Shown: piece by piece, positions 27,124-36,739 of the stretch
Numbering within the stretch: position 1 is the stretch's first letter
How the letters are laid out: every line of letters starts with the position of its first letter
DNA from: Variovorax paradoxus EPS
GTDB lineage: Bacteria; Pseudomonadota; Gammaproteobacteria; Burkholderiales; Burkholderiaceae_C
Assembly (NCBI RefSeq): GCF_000184745.1
Contig: NC_014931.1
Coordinates: 2,108,001-2,172,000 of the forward strand
Direction of reading: 5' to 3'
Length of the DNA: 64,000 nt
Notes under the pieces: generated by a model
The model's input: the letters and a program-made list of their open reading frames with translations, nothing else
Databases searched by the model: none
What the model was told of the DNA's origin: nothing
Made by a program: the position numbers and the translations under genes

Positions 27124-29115
27124 TCAAGCAGTTTCTGAACCGCGTGGACTCAGGCGGTTGCGCAATTCCAACCGCCGCGCCTCGAGCGCCTTGTAGCGCT
27201 CCAGCGCTTTCGGGTCTTTTCCGACGGCGGCGATGGCTTCGCTTTGCTGGGCCTTGAGCCGATCGTCCAGCATGAAGTCGAGCACGCTGGAAAGCTCCTT
27301 CGCCGCGTCGGCGAGATGCTGCTCCTCCTCGCCCTCAGGCACCGGCACTGCATCGGCGACGTTCATGAGCCGTTCGGCCAGCGCTTCGAAATCCAGCCCT
27401 CGCATGCCTTCGCGCAGCGCCGCCCAGGGTTGCACACCGTGCTCGTGCAACTGGCTGTCGAGCCAGGTGAAGAGCGCGCCGTGCGTGCCGGGCAGGTCGC
27501 ACAGCATCAGATGGAGTTCGTGCGAGAGCGCATCCCACTGCGCCATGTTCGAGAGCAGCAGCCGCACCGCCACGTCGGGCCGGCTCGGCGGCTTGCCGCG
27601 ACCGCGCAATGGCTCGATAGGCTCTTCGAACTTGCCACCCCAGCGCTTGCCCTTGACGAACTTGCGCGGCTTGCTATCGGTTTCATAGCGCGGCGCCTCA
27701 AATTCCATCGGCGGCGGCATGTCCGGATAGTCCCCGCCATCGCCGCTGGATTCGCTGTAGCGAGGTGAAGGCGGGGCCGCGACCTTGCGCGGGCCGGGCG
27801 TGGAGGCCCAAAGGTCCGAAAGCGCTGCCGCATCGAGTTGCACCAGCGTGGCGATCTCGCTCAGCAACTGCCGCTTGAGCGCGCCATCCGGCATCGCACT
27901 CCAGAGCGGGCGCACGTTGCTGGTCATGTGGGCCCGGCCTTCGGCGGTGGTCAAGTCGCAGCCTTCGCGGGCGGCTTCGAGCATGAAGCGCGACAGCGGC
28001 GTGGCCTCGGCGACGAAGCGGGCGAAGGCCTCGGCGCCGTGTTCGCGGATGAAGCTGTCGGGATCGTGCTCGGCAGGCAGGAACAAGAACTTGATGCTGC
28101 GCACATCGGTGGCATAGGGCAGGGCGCCGTCGAGTGCCTTGCGCGCGGCGCGGCGGCCTGCGGCGTCGCCGTCGAAGCTGAAGACCACCGATTCGGTGAA
28201 GCGGAAGAGCTTCTGCACATGCTCGGTCGTGCAGGCGGTGCCGAGCGTGGCCACCGCGTTCGGAAAGCCCAGCTGCGCGAGGGCGACCACGTCCATGTAG
28301 CCCTCGGTGACCAGCGCATAGCCGCGGTCGCGGAAGGCGGCGCGCGCTTCGTACAAGCCGTAGAGCTCGCGGCCCTTGCTGAACACGGGCGTTTCGGGCG
28401 AGTTCAGGTACTTGGGCTTTTCGTCGCCGAGCACCCGCCCGCCGAAACCGATGCATTCGCCCTTGACGTTGCGGATCGGGAACATCACCCGGTCGCGGAA
28501 GCGGTCGTAGCGCTTGGCCTCGCTGGCCTCGAGCTGGCCATCTTCGGTGTTGACGATAACGAGGCCGCTCTCGGCGAGCAGCGGATCGTCGTAGTCGGGG
28601 AACACGCTGGCCAGCGCGCGCCAGCCCGCGGGCGCATAGCCGATGCCGAACTGCTTGGCCACTTCGCCGGAGACGCCGCGGCCCTTGAGGTATTCGATGG
28701 CGCCGGGCGCCTGCCGCAGCGACTTGCGGTACGCGTCGCCAGCCTTTTCGAGCACGTCGGTCAGCGTGGCCTGCTTCTGGCGCTGGCTCGCGGCGCGGGC
28801 GCGCTCGGCAGGGGAGGCGTCGTCCTCGGGCACCTGCAGGCCGTACTGGCCGGCGAGATCGTGCACCGCCTCGACGAAGCCCATGCCCGCGTGCTCCATG
28901 AGAAAGCCGATGGCGTTGCCATGCACCCCGCAGCCGAAGCAGTGATAGAACTGCTTGGTCGGGCTGACGGAAAAAGAGGGGGATTTCTCACCGTGAAAGG
29001 GGCACAGCCCCATGAAGTTGGCGCCGGCCTTCTTGAGCGGCACATAGCGGCCGACGATCTCGACCACATCGGCGCGCGCGATGAGTTCCTGGATGAATGA
29101 AGCGGGGATGGTCAT
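27124..29115 (-). CDS. dnaG: DNA primase
   Basis: The start MTIPASFIQELIARADVVEI (ATG 29115) gives 663 residues. The zinc-binding domain has C38-x2-H41 (CPFHGEKSPSF) and C59-x2-C62 (HCFGCGVHGN). The RNA polymerase core has the TOPRIM glutamate in VTEGYMDV and aspartates in FSFDGDAAG. The C-terminal part is the DnaB-binding helical domain. It makes RNA primers at the fork. It is divergent from the yihY gene with an 86-bp gap and lies upstream of rpoD. Confidence 0.97.
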   Translation of the reverse strand: MTIPASFIQELIARADVVEIVGRYVPLKKAGANFMGLCPFHGEKSPSFSVSPTKQFYHCFGCGVHGNAIGFLMEHAGMGFVEAVHDLAGQYGLQVPEDDASPAERARAASQRQKQATLTDVLEKAGDAYRKSLRQAPGAIEYLKGRGVSGEVAKQFGIGYAPAGWRALASVFPDYDDPLLAESGLVIVNTEDGQLEASEAKRYDRFRDRVMFPIRNVKGECIGFGGRVLGDEKPKYLNSPETPVFSKGRELYGLYEARAAFRDRGYALVTEGYMDVVALAQLGFPNAVATLGTACTTEHVQKLFRFTESVVFSFDGDAAGRRAARKALDGALPYATDVRSIKFLFLPAEHDPDSFIREHGAEAFARFVAEATPLSRFMLEAAREGCDLTTAEGRAHMTSNVRPLWSAMPDGALKRQLLSEIATLVQLDAAALSDLWASTPGPRKVAAPPSPRYSESSGDGGDYPDMPPPMEFEAPRYETDSKPRKFVKGKRWGGKFEEPIEPLRGRGKPPSRPDVAVRLLLSNMAQWDALSHELHLMLCDLPGTHGALFTWLDSQLHEHGVQPWAALREGMRGLDFEALAERLMNVADAVPVPEGEEEQHLADAAKELSSVLDFMLDDRLKAQQSEAIAAVGKDPKALERYKALEARRLELRNRLSPRGSETA

Positions 29116-29201
29116 GTAGGCGAAGAGCGGCAAATCATACGCAAGCGGCCGGCCTCCTGCGGGTGGGCGGCATACTGAACGCGATCCGGATTCCCATACG
29201 C

Positions 29202-30155
29202 ATGACGACGCCCAACCCATTGCAACACGTCGCACCGCTGCTGCGCCACCCGCTCCGATTCTTCTGGGACGCCCTGAAGGCCTTCCGCGCCAACCAGGGG
29301 TTGCTGCTCGCGGGGGCGGTGGCGTATTACGCGCTCTTGTCCATCGTGCCGCTCCTGATCGTGAGCGTGATCGCGATGTCGCATGTCATCGAGCAGGCGG
29401 AACTGCTGCGCACCATCGGCCGGTATCTCGAGTGGCTGCTGCCGGGGCAATCGAAGGCGATCGTGACGGAGCTGTCGAGCTTCCTGGACCACCGCGACGT
29501 GATGGGCCCGGTGCTGCTGGTGACGATGATCTTCTTCAGCTCGCTCGCCTTCAGCATCCTCGAAAGCGCGATGGCGGTGATCTTTCACCATCGCAAGGCC
29601 GACCACAAGCGCCACTTCCTGGTCTCGGTGGCCATGCCGTACATCTACATCCTGTGCCTGTGTGTCGGGCTGCTGCTGGTCACGCTGGTGTCGGGCGCGT
29701 TGCAACTGGTAGGGCAGGAGAGCGTGGACCTGTTCGGGCGCGAATGGTCGCTCTCGGGCGTGTCGGGGTTGCTGCTGTACCTGCTGGGACTGGGCGGCGA
29801 GATCTTCATGCTGACCTCGCTCTACCTCGTGATGCCGGCCGGCCGGATGTCGCTGCGCCACGCGCTGCTGGGCGGCGTGACTGCCGCGCTGCTTTGGGAG
29901 GCGACGCGGCGGGTGCTGATCTGGTATTTCTCGACGCTCTCGCAAGTGAACGTGGTCTACGGCTCGCTCACCACGGCGATCGTGGTGCTGCTGAGCCTGG
30001 AGATCGCCGCCACGCTCGTGCTGCTGGGCGCCCAGGTGATCGCCCAGTACGAGCGGCTGGACCGCACCGGCAGCACGGCCGTGCCGCCCGCAGTGCCCGG
30101 TGTCAGCGTGGAGGGAGTCGAATCGCTCCGTCCAGACGAATCACCTCGCCGTTGA
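29202..30155 (+). CDS. YihY/virulence factor BrkB family membrane protein
   Basis: The ATG at 29202 ([10 protein letters not shown]) gives 317 residues with six membrane helices. Family marks are [19 protein letters not shown] in helix 1 and [20 protein letters not shown] near the end, with the [14 protein letters not shown] segment between. The family was once thought to be RNase BN, which is now known to be wrong; the transport or envelope role is unsettled. Its last 53 bp overlap the convergent SDR gene. Confidence 0.88.
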   Translation: MTTPNPLQHVAPLLRHPLRFFWDALKAFRANQGLLLAGAVAYYALLSIVPLLIVSVIAMSHVIEQAELLRTIGRYLEWLLPGQSKAIVTELSSFLDHRDVMGPVLLVTMIFFSSLAFSILESAMAVIFHHRKADHKRHFLVSVAMPYIYILCLCVGLLLVTLVSGALQLVGQESVDLFGREWSLSGVSGLLLYLLGLGGEIFMLTSLYLVMPAGRMSLRHALLGGVTAALLWEATRRVLIWYFSTLSQVNVVYGSLTTAIVVLLSLEIAATLVLLGAQVIAQYERLDRTGSTAVPPAVPGVSVEGVESLRPDESPRR

Positions 30156-30861
30156 GCATGTCGTTCTCGATGATGTGTTTCGCGAGCTTGGCGTAGTCCT
30201 CCGGGGTGCCCAGGCGCGAGGGGAAGGGCACGCTGGCGGCCAGCGCGTCCTGCACTTCCTGCGGCATGCCGAAGAGCATGGGCGTGCCGAAGATGCCGGG
30301 GGCGATGGTCATGTTGCGGATGCCGTTGCGCGCGAGGTCGCGCGCGATGGGCAGGGTCATGCCGACCACGCCGCCCTTGGAGGCGCTGTACGCGGCCTGG
30401 CCGATCTGGCCGTCGTAAGCCGCGACCGAGGCGGTCGAGATCAGCACGCCGCGTTCGCCGGTGGCTTCGGGATCGTTCTTGCTCATCGCGTCGGCCGCGA
30501 GACGGATCATGTTGAAGCTGCCGATCAGGTTGACCGTGACGGTCTTGCTGAAGACGGCCAGGGCGTGAGGACCGTTCTTGCCGACGGTCTTCTCGGCCGG
30601 CGCGATGCCCGCGCAGTTGACGAGGCCGACAAGCTTGCCGAGCTTCGTGGCGGCCGCAACGGCGGCTTGGCCATCAGCTTCTTGGCTCACGTCGCATTTG
30701 ACGAAAACCCCGCCGATGTCCTTGGCGACGGCTTCGCCCTTTTCAGCCTGCATGTCGGCGATCACCACCTTGCCGCCGTTCGCGGCCAGCATGCGCGCCG
30801 CACCTTCGCCGAGGCCCGAAGCGCCCCCGGTCACGATAAAAACCTTGCCGTCGATCTGCAT
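30103..30861 (-). CDS. SDR family oxidoreductase, 3-hydroxyacyl-CoA dehydrogenase type II-like
   Basis: The 252-residue protein has the Rossmann motif [10 protein letters not shown] (11-20), D-V at the adenine pocket (CDVS), NCAG (82-85), and the catalytic S-Y-K ([23 protein letters not shown]). The long stretch before NLIGSFN and the [10 protein letters not shown] end match HSD10-type short-chain 3-hydroxyacyl-CoA dehydrogenases, which use NAD. Beside a phasin gene, a role in beta-oxidation or PHA-linked acyl-CoA turnover is plausible. It overlaps the 3' end of yihY by 53 bp. Confidence 0.88.
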   Translation of the reverse strand: MQIDGKVFIVTGGASGLGEGAARMLAANGGKVVIADMQAEKGEAVAKDIGGVFVKCDVSQEADGQAAVAAATKLGKLVGLVNCAGIAPAEKTVGKNGPHALAVFSKTVTVNLIGSFNMIRLAADAMSKNDPEATGERGVLISTASVAAYDGQIGQAAYSASKGGVVGMTLPIARDLARNGIRNMTIAPGIFGTPMLFGMPQEVQDALAASVPFPSRLGTPEDYAKLAKHIIENDMLNGEVIRLDGAIRLPPR

Positions 30862-30912
30862 GAAAAGTCTCCTGAAATGAGACCCGCATTATCGAAGACG
30901 CTCGCCGTGCAT

Positions 30913-30941
30913 AAAAAAAGGCCTCATCCGAAGATGAGGCC
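30913..30941 (-). terminator. Intrinsic terminator downstream of the phasin gene
   Basis: On the minus strand GGCCTCATC pairs with GATGAGGCC around a TTCG tetraloop and is followed by T7. It lies 51 bp past the phasin stop and so ends that transcript before the SDR gene. Confidence 0.93.
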
Positions 30942-30991
30942 CTGAATTGGATCCGTGAGGACCCAAGGAGACAACTGGTTGTAGCCGGTGC

Positions 30992-31543
30992 TTAGCGCTT
31001 GCGCGAAGCGGTGGCCGTCTTGGCGGCGGCGACGGCTTGCGTCGACACGGCGTTGAAGTTGGCTTCGGCGACGTCGGAGGCTTGCTTGACCGCCTTCTGG
31101 ACCGATTCGAATGCGTTGTTGGCGGCAGCCACGGCGCTCTTCAGGACAGCAACGGCGGTTTCCGAACCGGCGGGTGCGTTCTTGGAAGCGCTGTCGACCA
31201 GGCCGACGAAGGCTTGCTGGGCTTCAGAGGCCTTGGCTTCGAAAGCCTTGGAGAATTCTGCGCCGGTGCCTTGGGCAATGTCGTACAGGTGACGGCTGTA
31301 GGCGGCGGTCTTTTCGGCCAGGGGCTGGAACAGGCTGGCTTGCAGCGTCAGCAGTTCTTGAGCGTCCTTGACGTTCAGGGCGGCTTGGGCGGTGCCGGCG
31401 GCTTCGGCCAGGGCAGCCTTCGAAGCGGTCACGTTCAGTTCGACGAGCTTCTCGACGCCTTCGAAAGCCTTGGTGGTCAGGCCGAACAGGGTTTCGAGGT
31501 TTGCTTTTTGGGCGGCGAGGATTTGGTCAGCGGTCAGGGCCAT
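30992..31543 (-). CDS. phaP: Phasin family protein (PHA granule-associated)
   Basis: The 183-residue, Ala-rich amphipathic helical protein opens [20 protein letters not shown], the standard start of burkholderial phasins, and includes [21 protein letters not shown], the Phasin_2 core. It coats polyhydroxyalkanoate granules and controls their size. A promoter with a CTGC-N3-GCAG box lies upstream and a strong terminator downstream, so it is a single-gene unit probably repressed by PhaR and released when PHA accumulates. Confidence 0.92.
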   Translation of the reverse strand: MALTADQILAAQKANLETLFGLTTKAFEGVEKLVELNVTASKAALAEAAGTAQAALNVKDAQELLTLQASLFQPLAEKTAAYSRHLYDIAQGTGAEFSKAFEAKASEAQQAFVGLVDSASKNAPAGSETAVAVLKSAVAAANNAFESVQKAVKQASDVAEANFNAVSTQAVAAAKTATASRKR

Positions 31544-31623
31544 TTGGGATCTCCAGAAGGGATGGTGGTCGATTCACGTTGCGCTGCGCCTCGTCGTCTT
31601 TGTTGCGGTGCAGCATGGCCTCA

Positions 31624-31675
31624 AGTATAGGCAGCTGAGTTCTGCGATCAAGGGGTTTTTGCTGCTGTGCAGCAA
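31624..31675 (-). promoter_or_regulatory. Phasin promoter with PhaR-like box
   Basis: On the minus strand TTGATC (31651-31646), a 16-nt spacer and TATACT (31629-31624) form a good sigma-70 promoter. Just upstream, 31659-31675 holds a 7-bp inverted repeat TTGCTGC-TGT-GCAGCAA, containing CTGC-N3-GCAG, the motif described for PhaR of PHA-accumulating bacteria. The predicted leader is about 74 nt. Confidence 0.7.
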
Positions 31676-31712
31676 TCTAGAGGGCGCTTTCTAAATCGGA
31701 CCGCATCGCAGA

Positions 31713-32648
31713 ATGCCGGGCATGCGCGCCTTCTATTCCGGTCAGTTCGTGTTGCCCCTGCCGCCGGGGCATCGCTTCCCCATGTCGCGCTACGCCTTGC
31801 TGCGCGATCGCCTCGAGGAGCATCTGCCCGCGGTCGAAATGGACCAGGCTCCCCGCGCCAGCGACGGCGAGCTGGCGCTGGCCCACACGCCGCAATGGAT
31901 CGCCGCGATCAACGACGGCAGCGTGAGCCCGCAAGCGATGCGCGAGATCGGCTTTCCCTGGAGCGAGGCGATGGTCGAGCGCTCGCGCCGCTCCACCGGC
32001 GCCACCATCGCGGCCTGCCGCGCCGCATTCGCCGGCGGCATCGCGGCAAACATGGCGGGCGGAACACACCACGCCTATGCCGACAAGGGCGGCGGTTTCT
32101 GCGTCTTCAACGACGCGGCCGTCGCGGCCCGGCTGATGCAGGCGGAGCACGGCCGCACCGGCCGGCTGCTCAAGGTTGCGGTGATCGACCTCGACGTTCA
32201 CCAGGGCAACGGCACCGCCAGCATCTTCCGCAATGACCCGAGCGTCTTCACGCTCTCGATGCACGGCCAGAAGAACTTTCCCTTCCGCAAGGAGGCCAGC
32301 GACCTGGACGTCGAACTGCCCGACGGCTGCGGCGACGCCGACTACCTCACTGCCCTGGAGCACGCCCTGGACGAACTCGACCGCCGCTTCTCTCCCGGAC
32401 TCGTCATCTATCTCGCAGGCGCCGACCCCTTCGAGCGCGACCGCCTCGGCCGCTTGAAACTCAGCTTCGACGGCCTGGAGGCGCGCGACCGTCGCGTCTT
32501 CGACTGGACCTGGCAGCGCCGCATCCCGGTGGCCTTTGCCATGGCCGGCGGCTACGCCAGCGACATCGCCGAGACCGTGCAGGTGCAACTGGGCACCTTC
32601 CGGGTGGCCTTCGACTACTGGCGCCGCTGGCAAAATGCCGCGCGATGA
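31713..32648 (+). CDS. Histone deacetylase family protein (acetoin utilisation/polyamine deacetylase-like)
   Basis: The product has 311 residues. The arginase-deacetylase fold shows [19 protein letters not shown] (catalytic His-His region), [16 protein letters not shown] (zinc Asp and His) and [16 protein letters not shown] (second zinc Asp). Bacterial members remove acetyl groups from small amines or proteins using zinc. The start may be 31713 or nine bases later. Its stop overlaps the thioesterase start, so the two genes are co-transcribed. Confidence 0.9.
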   Translation: MPGMRAFYSGQFVLPLPPGHRFPMSRYALLRDRLEEHLPAVEMDQAPRASDGELALAHTPQWIAAINDGSVSPQAMREIGFPWSEAMVERSRRSTGATIAACRAAFAGGIAANMAGGTHHAYADKGGGFCVFNDAAVAARLMQAEHGRTGRLLKVAVIDLDVHQGNGTASIFRNDPSVFTLSMHGQKNFPFRKEASDLDVELPDGCGDADYLTALEHALDELDRRFSPGLVIYLAGADPFERDRLGRLKLSFDGLEARDRRVFDWTWQRRIPVAFAMAGGYASDIAETVQVQLGTFRVAFDYWRRWQNAAR

Positions 32649-33094
32649 GCTCCTCCTCCGCCGCCAAGCCCACCCCGAATTCCCGCAGCAGCTACCGTGC
32701 GTTCCGCAGCATCCCGACGCGCTGGGCCGACAACGACATGTACGGCCACGTCAACAACGTCGTCTACTACAGCTGGTTCGACACGGCGGTGAATGCCCTC
32801 CTCATCGAGCGCGGTGCGCTCGACATCCACCACGGCCAGACCATCGGCTTCGTGGTGGAGACCCAGTGCAACTACTTCGCGCCGATCGCGTTCCCCCAGA
32901 CGGTGGAGGCGGGCATCCGCGTGGCGCAAGCCGGGCGTTCGAGCGTGCGCTACGAGATCGCGCTGTTCGCCGAGGGTGCCGACACCGCCGCCGCGCAGGG
33001 CCACTTCGTTCATGTGTACGTCGACCGGGCCACACAGCGGCCGATGCCGTTGCCCGAAGCCCTGCAACGCGTGGTCGATGCGCTGAAAGCCTGA
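32645..33094 (+). CDS. Acyl-CoA thioesterase, 4HBT hot-dog family
   Basis: The ATG at 32645 overlaps the upstream stop (ATGA). The 149-residue single hot-dog domain has the catalytic loop [21 protein letters not shown] (Asp in the 4HBT position) and [20 protein letters not shown]. These enzymes hydrolyse acyl- or hydroxybenzoyl-CoA esters in the cytoplasm. The pairing with a deacetylase-like gene suggests acyl recycling, but no specific substrate can be named. Confidence 0.88.
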   Translation: MSSSSAAKPTPNSRSSYRAFRSIPTRWADNDMYGHVNNVVYYSWFDTAVNALLIERGALDIHHGQTIGFVVETQCNYFAPIAFPQTVEAGIRVAQAGRSSVRYEIALFAEGADTAAAQGHFVHVYVDRATQRPMPLPEALQRVVDALKA

Positions 33095-33107
33095 CCGCCG
33101 CGCCATG

Positions 33108-33131
33108 AAAAACGGCGCCCGAGGGCGCCGT
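33108..33131 (-). terminator. Intrinsic terminator after the repeat-protein gene
   Basis: ACGGCGCCC (33112-33120) pairs with GGGCGCCGT (33123-33131) around GA, with a T5 tract on the minus strand (33108-33112). It lies 35 bp past the end of the minus-strand gene. It may also slow transcription arriving from the thioesterase gene. Confidence 0.85.
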
Positions 33132-33166
33132 CGTCTTTTGTCATGCGGCCTTCTGGCCGCGAAGGC

Positions 33167-33574
33167 TTACATCGCCTTCTTCATGGCCTTGATGTCGGCC
33201 TTGCCCTTTTCCTCGTCCGCCTTGGCCTGCTTCACGCAAGCCGACTTGGCGTCGCCGCTCTGGTCGTCGCACTTTTCCTTCGCGACTTCGTAGGTGGCCT
33301 TCACCTTCTCTTCGGCCACCTTGCGTGCGTTGCTGTCGCTCGGCTTGTATTGCTGTTCCAGTTCGGCTTTCGCGACGTCTTCCTTGCCCTTGGCTTCCTT
33401 CTGGCAGACGTCCTTGGCGTTGTCCTTCATCGTGTCGCACTGCGCCTTGGCGACCTTGTAGTCGGCCTCGATCTTTTCTTTCGCGACCTTGTGTTCGTCA
33501 CCGGTCATCGCGCTGGCTTGCGTGGCGACGAAGCAGGTGGAAGCGAGGGCGAGCATGAGCAGGTGTTTTTTCAT
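33167..33574 (-). CDS. Secreted Lys/Ala-rich protein built of two tandem repeats
   Basis: The ATG at 33574 gives 135 residues with a signal peptide (MKKHLLMLALASTCFVATQA, cleaved near ASA at 22). The mature part consists of two copies of about 50 residues offset by exactly 56: HKVAKEKIEADYKVAKAQC (28-46) and RKVAEEKVKATYEVAKEKC (84-102). Each copy has one Cys pair with ten residues between (C46/C57 and C102/C113), probably two disulfides linking paired helices. I do not know a function; it resembles small periplasmic proteins loosely called TolA-like. It is next to a CsbD gene, suggesting a stress setting. Confidence 0.78.
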   Translation of the reverse strand: MKKHLLMLALASTCFVATQASAMTGDEHKVAKEKIEADYKVAKAQCDTMKDNAKDVCQKEAKGKEDVAKAELEQQYKPSDSNARKVAEEKVKATYEVAKEKCDDQSGDAKSACVKQAKADEEKGKADIKAMKKAM

Positions 33575-33630
33575 TGGAGTTTTCCTTCGAGGTTGTTGAA
33601 ATCGTTTGTGTTTGTAGGTGGGTGTGGCGG

Positions 33631-33864
33631 TCAGTACTTTTCGTACCAGAGGGCATCGGGGGTGCGGCCATCGCGCGACTCCCATTCCTTCACCTGTTTC
33701 TCGGCTTCATCGCGGCTGATGCCGTGGCGTTCCTGGATGCGGCCGAGCAACTGGTCGCGCTTGCCGGCGATGACGTCGAAGTCGTCGTCGGTGAGCTTGC
33801 CCCATTGCTCCTTGACCTTGCCCTTGAGCTGCTTCCAGTTGCCTTCGATGGTGTCCTTGTTCAT
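33631..33864 (-). CDS. CsbD family stress-response protein
   Basis: The 77-residue protein starts at MNKDTIEGNWKQLKGKVKEQ with AAAGGAGA eight bases upstream. The pattern WKQLKGKVKEQWGKLTDDD and the following GKRDQLLGRIQERHG are the CsbD hallmark. CsbD-like proteins are small hydrophilic proteins induced by general stress; the mechanism is unknown. The gene is divergent from pncB and precedes the repeat protein by 56 bp on the same strand. Confidence 0.93.
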   Translation of the reverse strand: MNKDTIEGNWKQLKGKVKEQWGKLTDDDFDVIAGKRDQLLGRIQERHGISRDEAEKQVKEWESRDGRTPDALWYEKY

Positions 33865-34046
33865 TGCGAATCTCCTTTGAGAGGTTGATTCGGCGGGCTG
33901 TGTCGCCGCCGTGAAATCAATGTCTCGTGCTCCATTCACCCTGACGGTAGGACGTGCTGTGCAGGCCGAGTAGGCAGAGGCCGACGCTGCCCGTGATAAT
34001 CGAACGGACGCCGAAAAGTTTGAGACACCGCGCACCGACGACGACC

Positions 34047-35267
34047 ATGATCATTCACAGCCTGCTCGACACCGACCTCTACAAGTTCACGATGATGCAG
34101 GTCGTTCTGCATCACTTCCCGGGCGCCCGGGTCGAGTACCGCTTCAAGTGCCGCAACCCCGGGGTCGACCTGGCGCAGTTCGCGGGCCAGATCCGCGACG
34201 AGGTGCGAAGCCTCTGTTCGCTGCAGTTCCGCGACGCCGAGCTCGCCTACCTGCGGTCCATGCGCTTCATCAAGAGCGACTTCGTCGACTTCCTCGGGCT
34301 TTTCCGGCTCAACGAGAAGTACATCAACATCATTCCCCAGCCCTCGGGCGAGCTCGAGATCCGCATCCAGGGGCCGTGGCTGCACACCATCCTGTTCGAG
34401 ATCCCGGTGCTGGCCATCGTCAACGAGGTCTACTTCCGCAACACGCAGAAGAAGCCCGACATCGACGAGGGCCGCCGCCGGCTCGAGACCAAGATCACCC
34501 AGCTGCAGGACGCGGGCCTCGCCGACCTCAAGATCGCCGACTACGGCACGCGCCGCCGCTTCTCGAAGGACTGGCATGAAGAGGTGCTGCGCACCCTGAA
34601 CTCGCGCCTGGGCGCCGTCACGCCGCCGCCGATGCAGGCCAAGCCCGGCGCGCGCCTGCCGCAACTCGCGGGCACCAGCAACGTGCTCTATGCGATGAAG
34701 CTCGGCCTGATCCCGCTGGGCACCATGGCACACGAATACCTGCAGGCCTGCCAGGCCCTCGGGCCGCGGCTGCGAGACAGCCAGATCTTCGGTTTCGAGA
34801 GCTGGGCGCGCGAATACCGCGGCGACCTGGGCATCGCGCTGTCCGACGTGTACGGCATGAGCGCGTTCCTGCGCGACTTCGACCTGTACTTCTGCAAGCT
34901 CTTCGACGGCGCCCGCCACGACAGTGGCGACCCCTTCCAGTGGGGCGAGCGCATGCTGGCGCACTACGTGGCGAACCGGGTCGATCCGCTCACCAAGACG
35001 CTCATCTTCAGCGACGGCCTCACGGTGCCGCGCACCATCGAGCTCTACCAGCAGTTCCGTGGCCGCTGCCAGCTGGCCTTCGGCATCGGCACCAACCTCA
35101 CCAACGACCTGGGCTACGAGCCGCTGCAGATCGTCATCAAGATGATCAACTGCAACGGCCAGCCGGTGGCCAAGCTGTCGGACACACCGTCCAAGAACAT
35201 GTGCGAGGACGAAAAATACCTGGCCTATCTGCGCCAGGTTTTCGAGATCGAGCATCCGGCCGCCTGA
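34047..35267 (+). CDS. pncB: Nicotinate phosphoribosyltransferase
   Basis: The 406-residue protein starts at [20 protein letters not shown], the family's N-terminal signature. H229 in [11 protein letters not shown] is the autophosphorylated histidine of the ATP-coupled enzyme, and [11 protein letters not shown] and [12 protein letters not shown] form the phosphoribosyl site. It converts nicotinate and PRPP to nicotinate mononucleotide in the NAD salvage pathway. The next gene follows 48 bp later. Confidence 0.95.
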   Translation: MIIHSLLDTDLYKFTMMQVVLHHFPGARVEYRFKCRNPGVDLAQFAGQIRDEVRSLCSLQFRDAELAYLRSMRFIKSDFVDFLGLFRLNEKYINIIPQPSGELEIRIQGPWLHTILFEIPVLAIVNEVYFRNTQKKPDIDEGRRRLETKITQLQDAGLADLKIADYGTRRRFSKDWHEEVLRTLNSRLGAVTPPPMQAKPGARLPQLAGTSNVLYAMKLGLIPLGTMAHEYLQACQALGPRLRDSQIFGFESWAREYRGDLGIALSDVYGMSAFLRDFDLYFCKLFDGARHDSGDPFQWGERMLAHYVANRVDPLTKTLIFSDGLTVPRTIELYQQFRGRCQLAFGIGTNLTNDLGYEPLQIVIKMINCNGQPVAKLSDTPSKNMCEDEKYLAYLRQVFEIEHPAA

Positions 35268-35315
35268 CCTCGGCCCGGCCTTGGCCCGACCCCGGTCTGG
35301 TACGGTACGGCACCC

Positions 35316-36728
35316 ATGAAAAAGACACTCCGACTGACCGCAGCCGCAGCGCTGCCCATGCTCTTTCCGGCCCTGGCCCGCGCCGCCGATTTCGATGGCG
35401 CCGTGCTCTCCCCGCTCTGGGGCGTGCCGTTCGCCGGCATCCTGCTGTCGATCGCGTTGCTGCCGCTGCTCGCACCTTCTTTCTGGCATCACCACTACGG
35501 CAAGATTTCCGCGGCCTGGGCACTGGCTTTCCTGGTGCCCTTTGCGGCCACCTACGGGGTGGGCCTCGCGGGCGGGCAGCTGGTGCATGCGTTGCTGGCC
35601 GAGTACATCCCGTTCATCATCCTGCTCACGGCGCTCTTCACCGTGGCGGGGGGCATCCACATCCGCGGCAACCTGCACGGTGCGCCGGGGCTCAACACGG
35701 CGATCCTCGCGATCGGCGCGGTGCTCGCGAGCTTCATGGGAACCACGGGCGCCTCGATGCTGCTGATCCGCCCGCTGATCCGCGCCAACGACAACCGCGT
35801 GCACCGGGTGCATGTCGTCGTGTTCTTCATCTTCATCGTCTCCAACGCGGGCGGCTCGCTCACGCCGCTGGGCGATCCGCCGCTGTTCCTCGGTTTCCTC
35901 AAGGGCGTGGGCTTCTTCTGGACGTTGCAGAACATCCTGCCCGACACGCTCTTCATCGTGGGCGTGCTGCTCGCGCTGTTCTATGCCATCGACCGCCACT
36001 ACTACCGCAAGGAAGGCGTGCTGCCGGTCGACCCGACGCCCGACTCCCCGCGCCTGGGCTTCGACGGCGCCGCCAACTTCTGGCTGCTGGGCGGCGTGGT
36101 GGCGCTGGTGCTGCTGAGCGGCTTCTGGAAGTCGCCGGTCGCATTCGACGTGTTCGGCACCGAGGTCGGGCTGCCGGGGCTCGTGCGCGACGTGGGGCTC
36201 TTGCTGATCGCCTTCATCTCCTACAAGCTCACCGCGCCGAAGGTGCACGCCGACAACCAGTTCGAATGGGGCCCGATGGCCGAGGTGGCCAAGCTCTTCG
36301 CAGGCATCTTCCTCACGATCATCCCGGTGATCGCAATGCTCAAGGCCGGCACGCAAGGGCCGTTCGGCGCGGTCGTCTCGGCCGTGACGCGCCCCGACGG
36401 CCAGCCCGACCCCGCGATGTACTTCTGGGCGACCGGCGTGCTGAGTTCGTTCCTGGACAACGCGCCGACGTACCTCGTGTTCTTCAACACCGCGGGCGGC
36501 GACCCGGCCGCGCTGATGACCACTTACGCGAGCACGCTGGCCGCTATCTCGGCCGGCGCCGTCTTCATGGGCGCCAACACCTACATCGGCAACGCGCCCA
36601 ACCTCATGGTCAAGGCCATCGCCGAGAGCCGCGGCGTGCCCATGCCGAGCTTCTTCGGCTACATGGCTTGGTCCGTGGCCATCCTGATCCCGCTGTTCGT
36701 CATTACCACCTTCCTCTTCTTTCGCTGA
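35316..36728 (+). CDS. NhaD/ArsB-like sodium:proton antiporter (ion transporter superfamily)
   Basis: The 470-residue membrane protein has an N-terminal signal-like helix (MKKTLRLTAAAALPMLFPAL) and about eleven helices. Family motifs are MGTTGASMLLIRPLIRAN, SNAGGSLTPLGDPPLFLGF (first discontinuous helix hairpin) and SSFLDNAPTYLVFFNTAGG (second). These sites bind Na+ in NhaD-type antiporters. An alternative is a carboxylate carrier of the same superfamily. It lies between pncB and a hydroxyacid dehydrogenase, with 11 bp to the latter. Confidence 0.82.
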   Translation: MKKTLRLTAAAALPMLFPALARAADFDGAVLSPLWGVPFAGILLSIALLPLLAPSFWHHHYGKISAAWALAFLVPFAATYGVGLAGGQLVHALLAEYIPFIILLTALFTVAGGIHIRGNLHGAPGLNTAILAIGAVLASFMGTTGASMLLIRPLIRANDNRVHRVHVVVFFIFIVSNAGGSLTPLGDPPLFLGFLKGVGFFWTLQNILPDTLFIVGVLLALFYAIDRHYYRKEGVLPVDPTPDSPRLGFDGAANFWLLGGVVALVLLSGFWKSPVAFDVFGTEVGLPGLVRDVGLLLIAFISYKLTAPKVHADNQFEWGPMAEVAKLFAGIFLTIIPVIAMLKAGTQGPFGAVVSAVTRPDGQPDPAMYFWATGVLSSFLDNAPTYLVFFNTAGGDPAALMTTYASTLAAISAGAVFMGANTYIGNAPNLMVKAIAESRGVPMPSFFGYMAWSVAILIPLFVITTFLFFR

Positions 36729-36739
36729 GTGAATACACC

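Noticed and set aside
33936..36356. An 806-codon minus-strand frame across pncB and the antiporter
   Set aside because: The plus-strand genes have clear catalytic and membrane motifs; the antisense product is a His/Gln/Arg-rich shadow.
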